Part shown: piece after piece, positions 17,590-26,086 of the stretch
How positions within the stretch are numbered: position 1 is the first letter of the stretch
Layout: every line of letters starts with the position of its first letter
Assembly (NCBI RefSeq): GCF_026015985.1
Contig: NZ_CP110389.1
Span: forward strand, 6,356,001 to 6,420,000
Source: Rhodopseudomonas sp. P2A-2r
GTDB taxonomy: Bacteria; Pseudomonadota; Alphaproteobacteria; Rhizobiales; Xanthobacteraceae
DNA: 64,000 nt
Direction: 5' to 3'
Position numbers and translations under genes: made by a program
Notes under the pieces: model-generated
Databases searched by the model: none
What the model was told of the DNA's origin: nothing
Seen by the model: the letters and a program-made list of their open reading frames with translations, nothing else

Positions 17590-17751
17590 CTGCACAATCA
17601 TCCCAGCGGCGACCCGACGCCGTCACAGGCCGACGTGCAGATGACACGGTCAGTGATCGATGTCGCAAAACCGCTGGGGATCGCGGTGCACGACCACATC
17701 ATCGTCGGCAAGAACGGGCATGCGAGCTTGAAGGGCCTGAAGCTGATCTGA
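17590..17751 (+). pseudogene. radC: 3' remnant of radC (JAB/MPN domain)
   Basis: In frame from 17593 the sequence reads [18 protein letters not shown] and ends as [10 protein letters not shown] at a TGA (17749-17751). This is the C-terminal third of RadC with its JAMM metal motif HxHPSG. No start codon or upstream radC sequence is present; homology begins abruptly next to CAC 17593. The upstream 110 bases are unrelated and join it to the HTH gene. This marks a recombination or deletion end point. The rest of radC should be sought elsewhere in the genome. Confidence 0.85.
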
Positions 17752-17780
17752 ACGCTTTGTTCTGGGTCCCCACCACGGCC

Positions 17781-17882
17781 CCTCATGGTGAGGAGCGTGC
17801 TCTTGCGCGCGTCTCGAACCATTAGGACCATGCAGCCATCCTTCGAGGCGCGGTCGAAGCCGACCGCTCCTCAGGATGAGGT
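17781..17882. repeat. Dispersed intergenic palindromic repeat
   Basis: The ends are near-perfect inverted arms, CCTCATGGTGAGGAGCG and CGCTCCTCAGGATGAGG, with an inner GCGCGCGTC-rich part. I recognise this from memory as a repeat common between genes in Bradyrhizobium and Rhodopseudomonas genomes. It lies between the radC stump and the convergent Inh-like gene, so it may also act as a terminator-like hairpin. Confidence 0.75.
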
Positions 17883-17901
17883 AACCTCGATGGAACGAGC
17901 C

Positions 17902-18597
17902 CTAATTATTCCGCAACAATATCAGCGGATCGGCACTGTCCGGCACACGCCGCCATTGCGCGTTGTCGTCGGCCTCAAAGCGCCAGACCTCGCCGCTTGA
18001 CGACATCATCTGCAACTCGCCGCGCTCCAGCCGCCACAGCGTCGGATTGAATTTGGCGACCGTGGGATCGCAGCGCGGCTTGAGGAAGACGGCAAAACTG
18101 TCCTGCGCGGCTTCGGTGTTGGTCAGGGTCAGGCCGCAGACGACGCTGCCGTTGCCGCGGACCATCGACCAGTCGCCGATCATCTGATCCATCGACTTCG
18201 CCAGCGAGCGCGCGGCCGCAAGGTTCTGCAGGATGTAGACGCCCTCGCCGCTGCGCAACCCCTCGAAGATCCCGCTCTCGACCTCGGTGAAGTCGATCAC
18301 CGGCTCGCCCGCGGCGTCCTGCAGCCGCACGATATCGAGGCCCTTGATGCTCCAGCTCTTGATGGCGCCGGTGAACGGCAACGCCTTGGCGCAATCCGGT
18401 TCGAGTTCGAGCTTGAGGCCGCGCGGCACGACATCGGGCTTTATCGTCACCACACAGGTCTTGCTGCGCTCGGTGGTGGACAGTTCCCACTGCCCGATCA
18501 TGCTCTTGTTCAGGCTGGCGTCCTGCGCCGGCGCTGGCGATCCGGCCAGCATGGCCGCAGTCGCCAGAACGAAACCGAAGCAGGACGCGGTGCGCAT
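17902..18597 (-). CDS. Secreted protein with two AprI/Inh-type protease-inhibitor-like domains
   Basis: This 231-aa protein has a clear signal peptide (about 1-24, ending SPAPAQ). Two tandem lipocalin-like repeats of about 95-100 residues follow, at about 30-130 and 138-228. Each starts with a Gly-Trp motif (GQWELSTTERSKTC and GDWSMVRGNGSVVC) and has a second Cys and a later Trp. That layout fits the AprI/Inh family of periplasmic metalloprotease inhibitors. A duplicated form is less usual. It begins 2 bases after the end of the hydroxyacid dehydrogenase gene, so it belongs to the same operon, yet no protease gene is nearby. The family match is moderate and inhibition is not proven. Confidence 0.7.
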   Translation of the reverse strand: MRTASCFGFVLATAAMLAGSPAPAQDASLNKSMIGQWELSTTERSKTCVVTIKPDVVPRGLKLELEPDCAKALPFTGAIKSWSIKGLDIVRLQDAAGEPVIDFTEVESGIFEGLRSGEGVYILQNLAAARSLAKSMDQMIGDWSMVRGNGSVVCGLTLTNTEAAQDSFAVFLKPRCDPTVAKFNPTLWRLERGELQMMSSSGEVWRFEADDNAQWRRVPDSADPLILLRNN

Positions 18598-18599
18598 GG

Positions 18600-19583
18600 T
18601 CAGCGGCCCTTGACCGGAGTCTCCGGGATCGGGGTCATCGGCGCCTTGCCGGCGAACCAGGCTTTCAGATTGTCGACGACCAGCTGATCCATGGCGTTGC
18701 GCGTCACCACCGAGGCCGAGCCGACATGCGGCAGCAGCACGACGTTCTGCATGGCGCGCAGTTCGTCGGGCACCTTCGGCTCCTGCGCGAAGACATCGAG
18801 CCCGGCCGCCAGAATGGTTCCGGATTTCAACGCCGCGATCAGCGCCGGTTCGTCGATGACCGAGCCGCGCGCCACGTTGACGATGATGCCGCGCGGACCC
18901 AGCGCACTCATCACCTCGGCATTGACCAGGTTGGCGGTGGACGGCCCGCCCGGCGTGATGACGATGAGCGTGTCGACCGCCTTCGCCATCTCGATGAGGT
19001 TCGGATAGTGCTTGTAGGCAACGCCGTCCGCCGGCTTGCGCGAATGATACACCACCGGCACCAGCGAAGCGTCGAGGCGGCGGGCGATGGCCTGGCCGAT
19101 GCGGCCCATGCCGACCATGCCGACCTTGCGATCGCGCAGCGAGCCGACGGTGAGCGGATAAGGCTGCGTCAGCCACAGGCCGGAGCGGACATAGCGATCC
19201 GCCTTGATGAATTCGCGTGCGGTCGCGATGAACAGGCCGAGCGCGGTGTCGGCCACTTCCTCGGTCAGCACATCCGGCGTGTTGGTGACGATGATGTTGT
19301 GGTCGGCGGCATATCTGGCGTCGATGTGGTCGTAGCCGACGCCGAAGCTGGAAACGATCTCGGCCTTCGGATAGGCCGACAGCACGGCGCTGTTGACCGG
19401 CACCTGGCCGGTGACGGCGATGCCGCGGATACGCGCGGCAACGTCCGCCGGCACCCGCTCGAGATCGTGCTGGGTTTCGGCGTTGTGCAGCACGTACTGA
19501 TCGGAAAAGCCCTTGTCGACCGTGGCCTTGCTCGGCCCGTAGATCAGCAGATCGATCTTTTCCGACGAAATTCCCGTAGCCAT
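18600..19583 (-). CDS. D-2-hydroxyacid dehydrogenase (NAD(P)-binding)
   Basis: This 327-aa enzyme belongs to the D-isomer 2-hydroxyacid dehydrogenase family, which reduces glyoxylate, hydroxypyruvate or similar 2-oxoacids. It has the Rossmann motif GMVGMGRIGQAIARRL (about 155-170), the catalytic Arg in NVARGSVID, an acidic catalytic residue near FAQEP, and the His in LLPHVGSAS. I start at ATG 19583, which overlaps the permease stop (TGATG) and has AGGA upstream. It is the fourth gene of an ABC-transporter operon, so the imported compound or its breakdown product may be an oxo- or hydroxy-acid. The actual substrate cannot be read from the sequence. Confidence 0.88.
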   Translation of the reverse strand: MATGISSEKIDLLIYGPSKATVDKGFSDQYVLHNAETQHDLERVPADVAARIRGIAVTGQVPVNSAVLSAYPKAEIVSSFGVGYDHIDARYAADHNIIVTNTPDVLTEEVADTALGLFIATAREFIKADRYVRSGLWLTQPYPLTVGSLRDRKVGMVGMGRIGQAIARRLDASLVPVVYHSRKPADGVAYKHYPNLIEMAKAVDTLIVITPGGPSTANLVNAEVMSALGPRGIIVNVARGSVIDEPALIAALKSGTILAAGLDVFAQEPKVPDELRAMQNVVLLPHVGSASVVTRNAMDQLVVDNLKAWFAGKAPMTPIPETPVKGR

Positions 19584-20422
19584 CAATTTTCCTTTCGCAG
19601 TGCACTCTCATGCCATCGCCGCAACATCAGATGCGAGGCCAGCGCGAGGAGCATATAAATGACAATCCCTGCGGCAGAGAGCAACAGCAAGGCGGCGAAC
19701 ATCCGGGGAATGTTGAGCCGGTAGCTGGATTCCGAGATCCGGTAGGCAAGCCCCGAGCCGGCTCCTGCGGCGCCGGCCGCGATTTCGGCGGCGACCGCGC
19801 CGATCAGGGACAATCCGCCGGCAATACGCAATCCGCCCAGCATCAGCGGCAGCGCCGCCGGCAGCTGCAGATACAGCAGGGTCTGCATGCGCGATGCGCC
19901 GTAGAGCTGAAACAGGCCGGCCAGGTTCCGGTCCACGGAACGCAGGCCGAGCGCCGTGTTCGCCAGCACTGGAAAGAACGCCACGATCCAGGCGCACACC
20001 ACGACAGCGGTCTGCTGCGGCAGGTAGATCAGCATCAGCGGCGCGATGGCGATCACCGGCGTCACCTGCAGCACGATCGCATAGGGCAGCAGCGAATATT
20101 CCAGCCACTTCGACTGGCTGAACAGCAGCGCCAGCGCCACGCCGCCGATGGCCGCGGCGATGAAGCCTTCCAACGCGGTGAGCAGCGTAACGCCGAGCGA
20201 TTCCGACAGGATCGACCAGTCGGCGATCAGCGTGCGGAACACGAGCCCGGGACCGGGCAGCAGATAGGGCGGGATGCCGTTGAGACGGACCGCCAGATCC
20301 CAGGCCGCAATGCCGGCCAGCAGGACGACGACCGGCAGAACGATCTGAGCCCAGCGACCACGGCCGTTGCGCGCAACCTCGGACTCGATCGACAGATCCG
20401 GCACCTTTTCCAGCGCGCTCAT
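19583..20422 (-). CDS. ABC transporter permease (SsuC/TauC/ThiX type)
   Basis: This 279-aa membrane protein has about six hydrophobic segments between residues 25 and 270 and the EAA-like cytoplasmic loop around NTALGLRSVDRNLAGLFQLYGASRMQ. It is of the nitrate/sulfonate/taurine/thiamine-precursor permease family. It overlaps the ATPase gene by 4 bases (20419-20422) and the dehydrogenase gene by one. It would form the channel for the substrate caught by the NMT1-like binding protein encoded at 21.2-22.2 kb. Confidence 0.92.
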   Translation of the reverse strand: MSALEKVPDLSIESEVARNGRGRWAQIVLPVVVLLAGIAAWDLAVRLNGIPPYLLPGPGLVFRTLIADWSILSESLGVTLLTALEGFIAAAIGGVALALLFSQSKWLEYSLLPYAIVLQVTPVIAIAPLMLIYLPQQTAVVVCAWIVAFFPVLANTALGLRSVDRNLAGLFQLYGASRMQTLLYLQLPAALPLMLGGLRIAGGLSLIGAVAAEIAAGAAGAGSGLAYRISESSYRLNIPRMFAALLLLSAAGIVIYMLLALASHLMLRRWHESALRKEN

Positions 20423-21222
20423 GCGCCACTCCCGGCGTCACCGGCCTCAGCCAGTGCCAGCGAGACATCGCGGCAACGGGTGGCATAGGCAACCGAGGTG
20501 CGGAAATCGTCGTCGCGCAGCTCCGGCGCCTCGATGGGGAATTGCGCGCTGACGCGGCCGGGGCGCTGGCTCATCACGATCACCCGCTGCGACAGATAGA
20601 CCGCCTCGAACACCGAATGGGTGACGAAGATGACGGTCTTGCGCAATTGACGCCACAGCGCCAGCAGGTCGTTGTTGAGCTTGAAGCGGGTGATCTCGTC
20701 GAGCGCAGCGAAGGGCTCGTCCATCAGCAGGATATCGGGATCGGTGACCAGCGCCCGCGCCAGTGACACCCGCATCTTCATGCCACCGGACAATTCGCGC
20801 GGAAAGGCGTCGGCGAATTCGCCGAGACCGACCTGCGCCAGCGCGGCGTCGACGCGCCGATCGGATGCTCCCCGCGGCTCACGAGCCAGCTTCAGCGGCA
20901 GCCGGACATTGTCGCGCACGCTGCTCCACGGCATCAGGGTCGGCTCCTGAAACACGAAACCGATGGCGTGGCCGGTGGCGCGGGTCGACACCTGCACCGT
21001 GCCCGCGGTCGGCGCCGACAGGCCGGCGATGAGTCGTAACGCGGTGGACTTTCCGCAGCCCGACGATCCCAGCAGCGAAACGAATTCACCGCTGCGGACA
21101 TCGAGGTCGAGCGGGCCGAGTGCCCGGAGTCCATTGTCATAGACCTTGGTGACGCCACGCAGGCTCACCGACACGCCTGCCGGCGCGGCTGCGGGGAGAT
21201 CTGGCAAAGCGGGACCGGTCAC
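20419..21222 (-). CDS. ABC transporter ATP-binding protein (SsuB/TauB type)
   Basis: This ATPase has Walker A GSSGCGKST, the Q loop near VFQEPTLMPW, the signature LSGGMKMRVSLARAL, Walker B ILLMDEPFAALDE and the switch His in FVTHS. I start at GTG 21222, four bases after the binding-protein stop, which gives the usual 267 aa. A longer frame back to 21414 overlaps the binding-protein gene and adds unrelated residues. It energises the permease downstream. Confidence 0.93.
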   Translation of the reverse strand: MTGPALPDLPAAAPAGVSVSLRGVTKVYDNGLRALGPLDLDVRSGEFVSLLGSSGCGKSTALRLIAGLSAPTAGTVQVSTRATGHAIGFVFQEPTLMPWSSVRDNVRLPLKLAREPRGASDRRVDAALAQVGLGEFADAFPRELSGGMKMRVSLARALVTDPDILLMDEPFAALDEITRFKLNNDLLALWRQLRKTVIFVTHSVFEAVYLSQRVIVMSQRPGRVSAQFPIEAPELRDDDFRTSVAYATRCRDVSLALAEAGDAGSGA

Positions 21223-21226
21223 GGCG

Positions 21227-22238
21227 TTATTTCTTCGACCGCAGATCCAGGCCCACGCCCTTGTTGACGAACTGCAGCGTGTAGGCCTTGCGGAAATCGA
21301 TATCCCGCTTGACCACACCGGCGCGCGACATCTTGTCGAAGAAGCTGGCGACGCGGGCTTCGGACATGGCGCCGATGCCGTCGCGCAGGCTGTCGCCGGA
21401 ATCCACGATGCCATATTCCTTCATCTTGGCGACCGAATTGGCCAGCACGTCGTCGGTCATTTCCGGATTGAGCTTCTTGATCAGGTCGTTGGCCGGCTTG
21501 TTGTTGCCGTAGAGATAATTGTACCAGCCGATGATCGAGGCATCGACGAAGCGCTGCACCAGGTCGGGCTTCTTGTCGATCAGGTCGCGCCGGGTCTCGA
21601 TCAGCGTGGAATAACCATCGAAGCCATAATCCGCGAGCAGGATCAGCGTCGGCTTGAAGCCGGCCTGCTTCTCCACCACGAAAGGCTCGGAGGTGACATA
21701 GCCCTGCATGGCGCTGTTTTTGTCGGCCAGGAACGGCTGCGCGTTGAAGGTGTAGGGCTTGACCTTGTTGTCGCTGAACCCGAATTCGTTCTTCATCCAC
21801 TGGAAGTAGCCGGCGACTCCTCCTTGGAGATGAAGATGGTCAGCGGCTTGAGGTCTTCGAGCTTGGTCACCTTGGGATTGGGATGCACCAGGAATACCTG
21901 CGGGTCCCGCTGGAAAATCGCAGCGACAGTGACCAGCGGCACGTTGTTGGTGACCGCGTCGAACGACTTCAGGGTGTTGGCGCTCATGTAGAAATCGAGC
22001 TTGCCGGCCACCAGCAGGATGCCGTTGTTGATGTTCGGCCCCCCGGCACGATGGTCACGTCGAGCCCGTAGCTCTTGTAGGTTCCGTCAGCGACGGCCTG
22101 AAAGAAGCCGCCATGCTCCGCCTCGGCGACCCAGTTGGTGCCGAACGTCACCTTGTCGAGCGTTTCTGCGTGCGCCGGCGCGGCCAGCATGGCCAGCGCG
22201 CCAAATGTTAACGCTCGCAGCAGACAAAGCGGGCTCAT
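21227..22238 (-). CDS. NMT1/THI5-type ABC substrate-binding protein (two frameshifts)
   Basis: The protein starts with a signal peptide (about 1-22, ending APAHA) after a GGAG ribosome site. It then reads as a periplasmic binding protein of the NMT1/SsuA group (TFGTNWVAEAEHGGFFQAV, SYGLDVTIVPGGPN, AGKLDFYMSAN, GYVTSEPFVVE, DGYSTLIET). The frame breaks twice: at a C6 run (22039-22044) and at 21819-21820. One missing base at each site restores the expected sequence, giving about 337 aa. With both repairs no key part is lost, so the importer may well be functional. It is the first gene of the operon and would choose the substrate, perhaps a pyrimidine, sulfonate or amide-like compound given the creatininase gene next door. 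Confidence 0.85.
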
Positions 22239-22373
22239 GATTGGACTCCGTTGATCGTTTTGGCCCATGATGAAGCCAGCCGGGTGGTACAGGCCCCGGG
22301 CCGAATTGACCACCCACGGTGGGAAACCGCGACAAATTACCCTGCGAATTCAGCCAAAGAAACATTTCGTGCG

Positions 22374-23195
22374 ATGACTTCTGACGTTCCCTCCCGCGAC
22401 TGGACCGGGATCCACTGGCCCGACATGGCAGCCACCGACACGGCGCAATGGATCGCCGTGCTGCCGCTGGCTGCCACCGAACAGCACGGTCCGCATTTAC
22501 CGGTGGGCACCGACGTCCTGATCGCCGAGGCCTATCTCGCCCGTGTTCGCAGCCTGCTGCCGGCCGCCCTGCCCGCCACCTTCCTGCCGCTGCAGCCGGT
22601 CGGCATTTCCACCGAACACCTGGCGTTTCCGGGCACGCTCACGCTGACCACCGAGACGGCGCTGCAAGGCTGGATGGCCATCGGCGAAAGCCTCGCCCGA
22701 GCCGGCATCAGAAAGCTCGTGATGGTCACCAGCCATGGCGGCAACAGCGCGGCGATGACGCTGGTGGCGCAGGATCTGCGTGCCCGCCACGGCATGCTCG
22801 CGGTAACCACCGGATGGAATCGCTTCGGCGCGCCGGACGGCCTGTTCACCGCCGACGAGCTGCGCCACGGCATTCACGGCGGCGCGGTGGAGACATCGAT
22901 CATGCTGGCGGCGTATCCGCAGCATGTGCGTCGAGACAAGATCGCAGATTTCCCCGCCGCGACTGCGTCCATGGACAAGGATTTTCGCTGGCTGTCCGCG
23001 CATCGCCCGGCACCGTTCGCCTGGCAGACCGAGGATTTGCATGTGAGCGGCGCGGTGGGCGATGCCACCCAGGCCTCGGCGGAAAAGGGCGAGGCGCTGC
23101 TCGACCATGGCGCGCGCGCCTTCTGCGAATTGCTGGCCGATGTCGGCCGCTTCGATCTGGCGGCGTTGGCAAACAGGCCCGACGCAGGCCGGTAG
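22374..23195 (+). CDS. Creatininase-family amidohydrolase
   Basis: This 273-aa enzyme has the family metal site in ATEQHGPHLPVGTD (Glu, His and Asp ligands), the SHGGN motif near residue 120 and a later Glu in GGAVETS. Creatininase-family enzymes hydrolyse cyclic or linear amides (creatinine, formamidopyrimidines, some cofactor peptides). Start ATG 22374 gives MTSDVPSRDW; a longer frame from 22251 adds non-conserved sequence. It is divergent from the ABC importer operon with a 135-base shared upstream region, which suggests the two serve one catabolic or salvage route. Which amide is cut is unknown. Confidence 0.88.
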   Translation: MTSDVPSRDWTGIHWPDMAATDTAQWIAVLPLAATEQHGPHLPVGTDVLIAEAYLARVRSLLPAALPATFLPLQPVGISTEHLAFPGTLTLTTETALQGWMAIGESLARAGIRKLVMVTSHGGNSAAMTLVAQDLRARHGMLAVTTGWNRFGAPDGLFTADELRHGIHGGAVETSIMLAAYPQHVRRDKIADFPAATASMDKDFRWLSAHRPAPFAWQTEDLHVSGAVGDATQASAEKGEALLDHGARAFCELLADVGRFDLAALANRPDAGR

Positions 23196-23351
23196 CACTG
23201 CGGCAACTGTTTCGTGCCGCGCGCGGATCGCACCACGACGACACGCGGCTGAAACCAAATTTCCATGATGCAGTTTCGAACCCGCTCCGGAAACGCTTCG
23301 ACCAACTGTCATGCGGACCACGATGGCCGCTTCAACAGGATGGAGTTTCCC

Positions 23352-23633
23352 ATGTCGATCAAGTCCAAGCTTGCTGCTCTCGCCCTCGCCGCGCTCGCTG
23401 TCACCGGTACCGTCGCGTCGTCCACACAACAGGCCCAGGCCAAGGGTCCCGGCGTTGGTTTCGGCGTCGCCGCCGGCGTGCTCGGTGCGGTTGCCGTCGG
23501 CAGCGCCATCGCCGCCAGCGAGACCGGCTACTACGGTTACGGCAATGGCTACGCCTATCGCCGCTGCGGCTGGGTCCGTCAGTTCGATGCCTACGGTAAT
23601 TATGTCGGCCGCGTCCGCACCTGCAACTACTGA
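23352..23633 (+). CDS. Small secreted Gly/Tyr-rich protein
   Basis: From ATG 23352 this is 93 aa with a signal peptide (about 1-32, ending TQQAQAKG). A Gly/Ala-rich hydrophobic stretch (about 34-55) and a short Tyr/Gly region (YYGYGNGYAYRRCGW) follow, with two Cys near the end. Proteins of this type are common in Bradyrhizobium relatives and have no known function. The stretch of glycines and alanines after the signal could be a second membrane segment. It ends 65 bases before a strong terminator. A longer start at 23265 has no support. Confidence 0.7.
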   Translation: MSIKSKLAALALAALAVTGTVASSTQQAQAKGPGVGFGVAAGVLGAVAVGSAIAASETGYYGYGNGYAYRRCGWVRQFDAYGNYVGRVRTCNY

Positions 23634-23697
23634 GCCCTGATCTGATCGATGTGGATTCGCGTCCGGCACGGGCGCCTCATCCACCCCGTGTCGCACC

Positions 23698-23735
23698 GAC
23701 CCGCCCGGTTGTCCCCCCGGGCGGGTCATCTTTTG
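23698..23735 (+). terminator. Rho-independent terminator
   Basis: The arms GACCCGCCCGG and CCGGGCGGGTC form an 11-bp GC stem, followed by ATCTTTT. It ends the transcript of the small secreted protein gene. Confidence 0.85.
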
Positions 23736-24051
23736 ACCACCGTCTCTCGCCCGGGTCCTTGCGAGCCGATTGTGACCCAACCGTCACACTCGCATGCCAT
23801 TCAGGAGCATAGACGCAATTGCTTGTTGCTCTTGCGAATTAGTTGCATTTATATTTGGGCATGGTCGCGAGACACTGGTTGGGTTCCGCCGGCGTTTGAG
23901 GCAATTGTGCGATGCGGCAAGCCAGACGGACCGCGCGTGCTCTCATTCGTTGCGCGGACCAAGCGCGACGCCACTGGCCCGACCGACGTTCGGGACAGGC
24001 AAAATCGGAAATGACACAGGCATGAGCCCTTTCGACCCCCTGGATCCGTTC

Positions 24052-26028
24052 ATGAAGCGCCTCTGGATTGGATGCGCGCTCAGCGCGGTCGTGTTCAGCG
24101 GCTCGGCAGGGGCCGCAGACGTCGCGCCTGGAATGCCCGTCAAGGCGCCCCGGCTGCAGCCGATCGTGGACTGGACCGGATTCTACCTCGGCGCCCATGC
24201 CGGCTATGGCCGCGGTAACGCCAACGCGACCTTGCGCGATCCGGCTGCCACAGGCGTCAGCAACGGCTTCGGCGGACCGGTCGGCGGCCTGCAGGCCGGT
24301 TATAACCTTCAGTTGCCATCCGGGGTGCTGCTCGGCCTCGAGACCGACGTGACGTTTCCCAATTATATCGACGGCAATTCCATCGCCGCAAACGTGGGCT
24401 CTGCGAATTCGCAGATTCTCGATCAGGTCGATTTCTCCGGCACCCTGCGTGGACGGCTCGGCATGGTTGCCGGCCCGTGGCTGACCTATGCGACCGGCGG
24501 ACTGGCCTTCATCGGCGAGCGCTTTGTCAACACGCCGACAGTCGGCGACCGGGAAAAACAGGTCAACATGCGGCTCGGCTGGGCGGCGGGCGCCGGCGTC
24601 GAATATGCGTTCTCTCCGCATTGGACGGCGCGCGTCGAATATCTCTACAGTCGTTTTGGCGACGCCAATGTGCAGTTCGCATCCGGCGCGCAGTATCAGT
24701 CCGCGACAGATTTCCAGATGCTCCGCGTCGGGCTCAACCGCAAGATCGACTGGTCGCCCGGCAGTCTGCCGAAGCTGGCCGGCATCACCGACCCGGAATC
24801 CAACCGCTGGGAAATTCACGGCCAGACGACCTATCTGGGCCAGGGCTACCCGTCGTTCCGCGCGCCCTACACCGGCACCAACAGCTTCACGCCAGCCTCG
24901 CAGTACCAGGCGACCTGGAGCAACAGCCTGTTCCTCAATGCGCGGCTCTGGGAGGGCGGCGAGGTCTACTACAATCCCGAATTGCTGCAGGGATTTGGAC
25001 TCAACAACACCGTTGGCGCCGCCGGTTTTCCCAACGGCGAGGCGCAAAAATCGAACTTCCCCTATCCGCACTACAACACCTCGCGGCTGATCCTGCGCCA
25101 GACTTGGGGATTCGGCGGCGAGCAGGAAGAACTCGCCAGCGGCCCGACCCAGCTAGGCGGCAAGGTCGATGTCAACAGGCTGACCGTGCAGGCCGGCAAA
25201 TTTGCAGTCATGGATATTTTCGATGGCAATTCCTACGCCAAGGACACCCGCAAGGATTTCATGAACTGGTCGATGTGGGCGCCCGGCGCCTTCGACTATT
25301 CCGCCGACAAGGTCGGCCTGACCTATGGCGCCACCGCCGAATTGAACCAGAAGCAATGGGCCTTGCGCGCGGGCTATTTCCTGATGGGTGACGTCTCCAA
25401 CTCGAACAACTTCGACACCAAGATTCTGCAACGTGGCAGCTATGTGCTCGAACTGGAAACACGCTACACGCTCTTCTCGCAGCCCGGAAAACTCCGGACG
25501 ATCGCCTGGCTGAACAGCGCGTTTTCAGGCAGCTATCGCGATACGCTGAACAATCGCGCATTCAATCTCGACATTGCACAGACCCGACAGGGCCGCATCA
25601 AGTATGGCTACGTCGTCAGCCTCGAGCAGGCGCTTGACGACGACGTCGGCCTGTTCGCGCGCTGGAGCTGGAACGACGGCAAGACCGAGATCATGGCCTT
25701 CACCGACATTGATTCCAGCCTGTCGCTCGGCACGTCGATCAAGGGCACGCGCTGGGGTCGGCCCGACGACGTCGTCGGCATCGGCGGCGCCATCAACGGA
25801 CTGTCCAACGATCATCGCGATTTCATCGCGGCCGGCGGATTGGGCGTCCTGATCGGCGATGGCCAGTTGAACTACCGCCGCGAACGCGTGCTCGAGACCT
25901 ACTATGCCTACGCGCTCAACAAGCAGCTGACTCTGACCGCCGACTACCAGCTGATCACCAATCCCGCCTACAATGCCGACCGCGGTCCTGTGTCGGTGTT
26001 TTCGGGACGGCTGCACGGCGAGTTCTGA
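24052..26028 (+). CDS. Outer membrane protein: Omp25-like barrel joined to an OprB-type porin
   Basis: This 658-aa protein has a signal peptide (about 1-22, ending GSAGAAD). The first half (about 40-230) is an Omp25/opacity-type eight-strand barrel: DWTGFYLGAHAGYG, GLQAGYNLQ, LRGRLGMV, YATGGLAF, GWAAGAGVEYAF and ARVEYLYSRFG. The second half (about 255-658) matches carbohydrate-selective OprB-type porins: NRWEIHGQTTYLGQGYPSF, NSLFLNARLWEGGEVYYNPE, GFGLNNTVGAAGFPNGEA, ALRAGYF, and a C-terminal Phe. Both halves would be separate barrels in one chain. ATG 24022 is a possible earlier start (ten more residues). The gene stands alone; transport of sugars or other solutes is inferred from the OprB half. 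Confidence 0.85.
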   Translation: MKRLWIGCALSAVVFSGSAGAADVAPGMPVKAPRLQPIVDWTGFYLGAHAGYGRGNANATLRDPAATGVSNGFGGPVGGLQAGYNLQLPSGVLLGLETDVTFPNYIDGNSIAANVGSANSQILDQVDFSGTLRGRLGMVAGPWLTYATGGLAFIGERFVNTPTVGDREKQVNMRLGWAAGAGVEYAFSPHWTARVEYLYSRFGDANVQFASGAQYQSATDFQMLRVGLNRKIDWSPGSLPKLAGITDPESNRWEIHGQTTYLGQGYPSFRAPYTGTNSFTPASQYQATWSNSLFLNARLWEGGEVYYNPELLQGFGLNNTVGAAGFPNGEAQKSNFPYPHYNTSRLILRQTWGFGGEQEELASGPTQLGGKVDVNRLTVQAGKFAVMDIFDGNSYAKDTRKDFMNWSMWAPGAFDYSADKVGLTYGATAELNQKQWALRAGYFLMGDVSNSNNFDTKILQRGSYVLELETRYTLFSQPGKLRTIAWLNSAFSGSYRDTLNNRAFNLDIAQTRQGRIKYGYVVSLEQALDDDVGLFARWSWNDGKTEIMAFTDIDSSLSLGTSIKGTRWGRPDDVVGIGGAINGLSNDHRDFIAAGGLGVLIGDGQLNYRRERVLETYYAYALNKQLTLTADYQLITNPAYNADRGPVSVFSGRLHGEF

Positions 26029-26041
26029 TCGCTGTCATTGC

Positions 26042-26078
26042 GGGCGCGCTGGGCGGCGTCAGCCGCACGCGCCCCGGA
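26042..26078. terminator. GC hairpin between convergent genes
   Basis: GGGCGCG and CGCGCCC arms with an inner GGCG/GCC pair form a stem between the porin and glutamate-synthase-like genes. There is no T tract, so termination is only likely. Confidence 0.4.
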
Positions 26079-26086
26079 ACGACAGT

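Noticed and set aside
17902..19611. 569-aa minus-strand protein
   Set aside because: The first 338 residues are an out-of-frame copy of the hydroxyacid dehydrogenase gene; the real gene starts at 18597.
22239..22373. TPP riboswitch upstream of the NMT1-type importer
   Set aside because: The conserved thi-box bases are not present on either strand; only a promoter-sized gap is seen.
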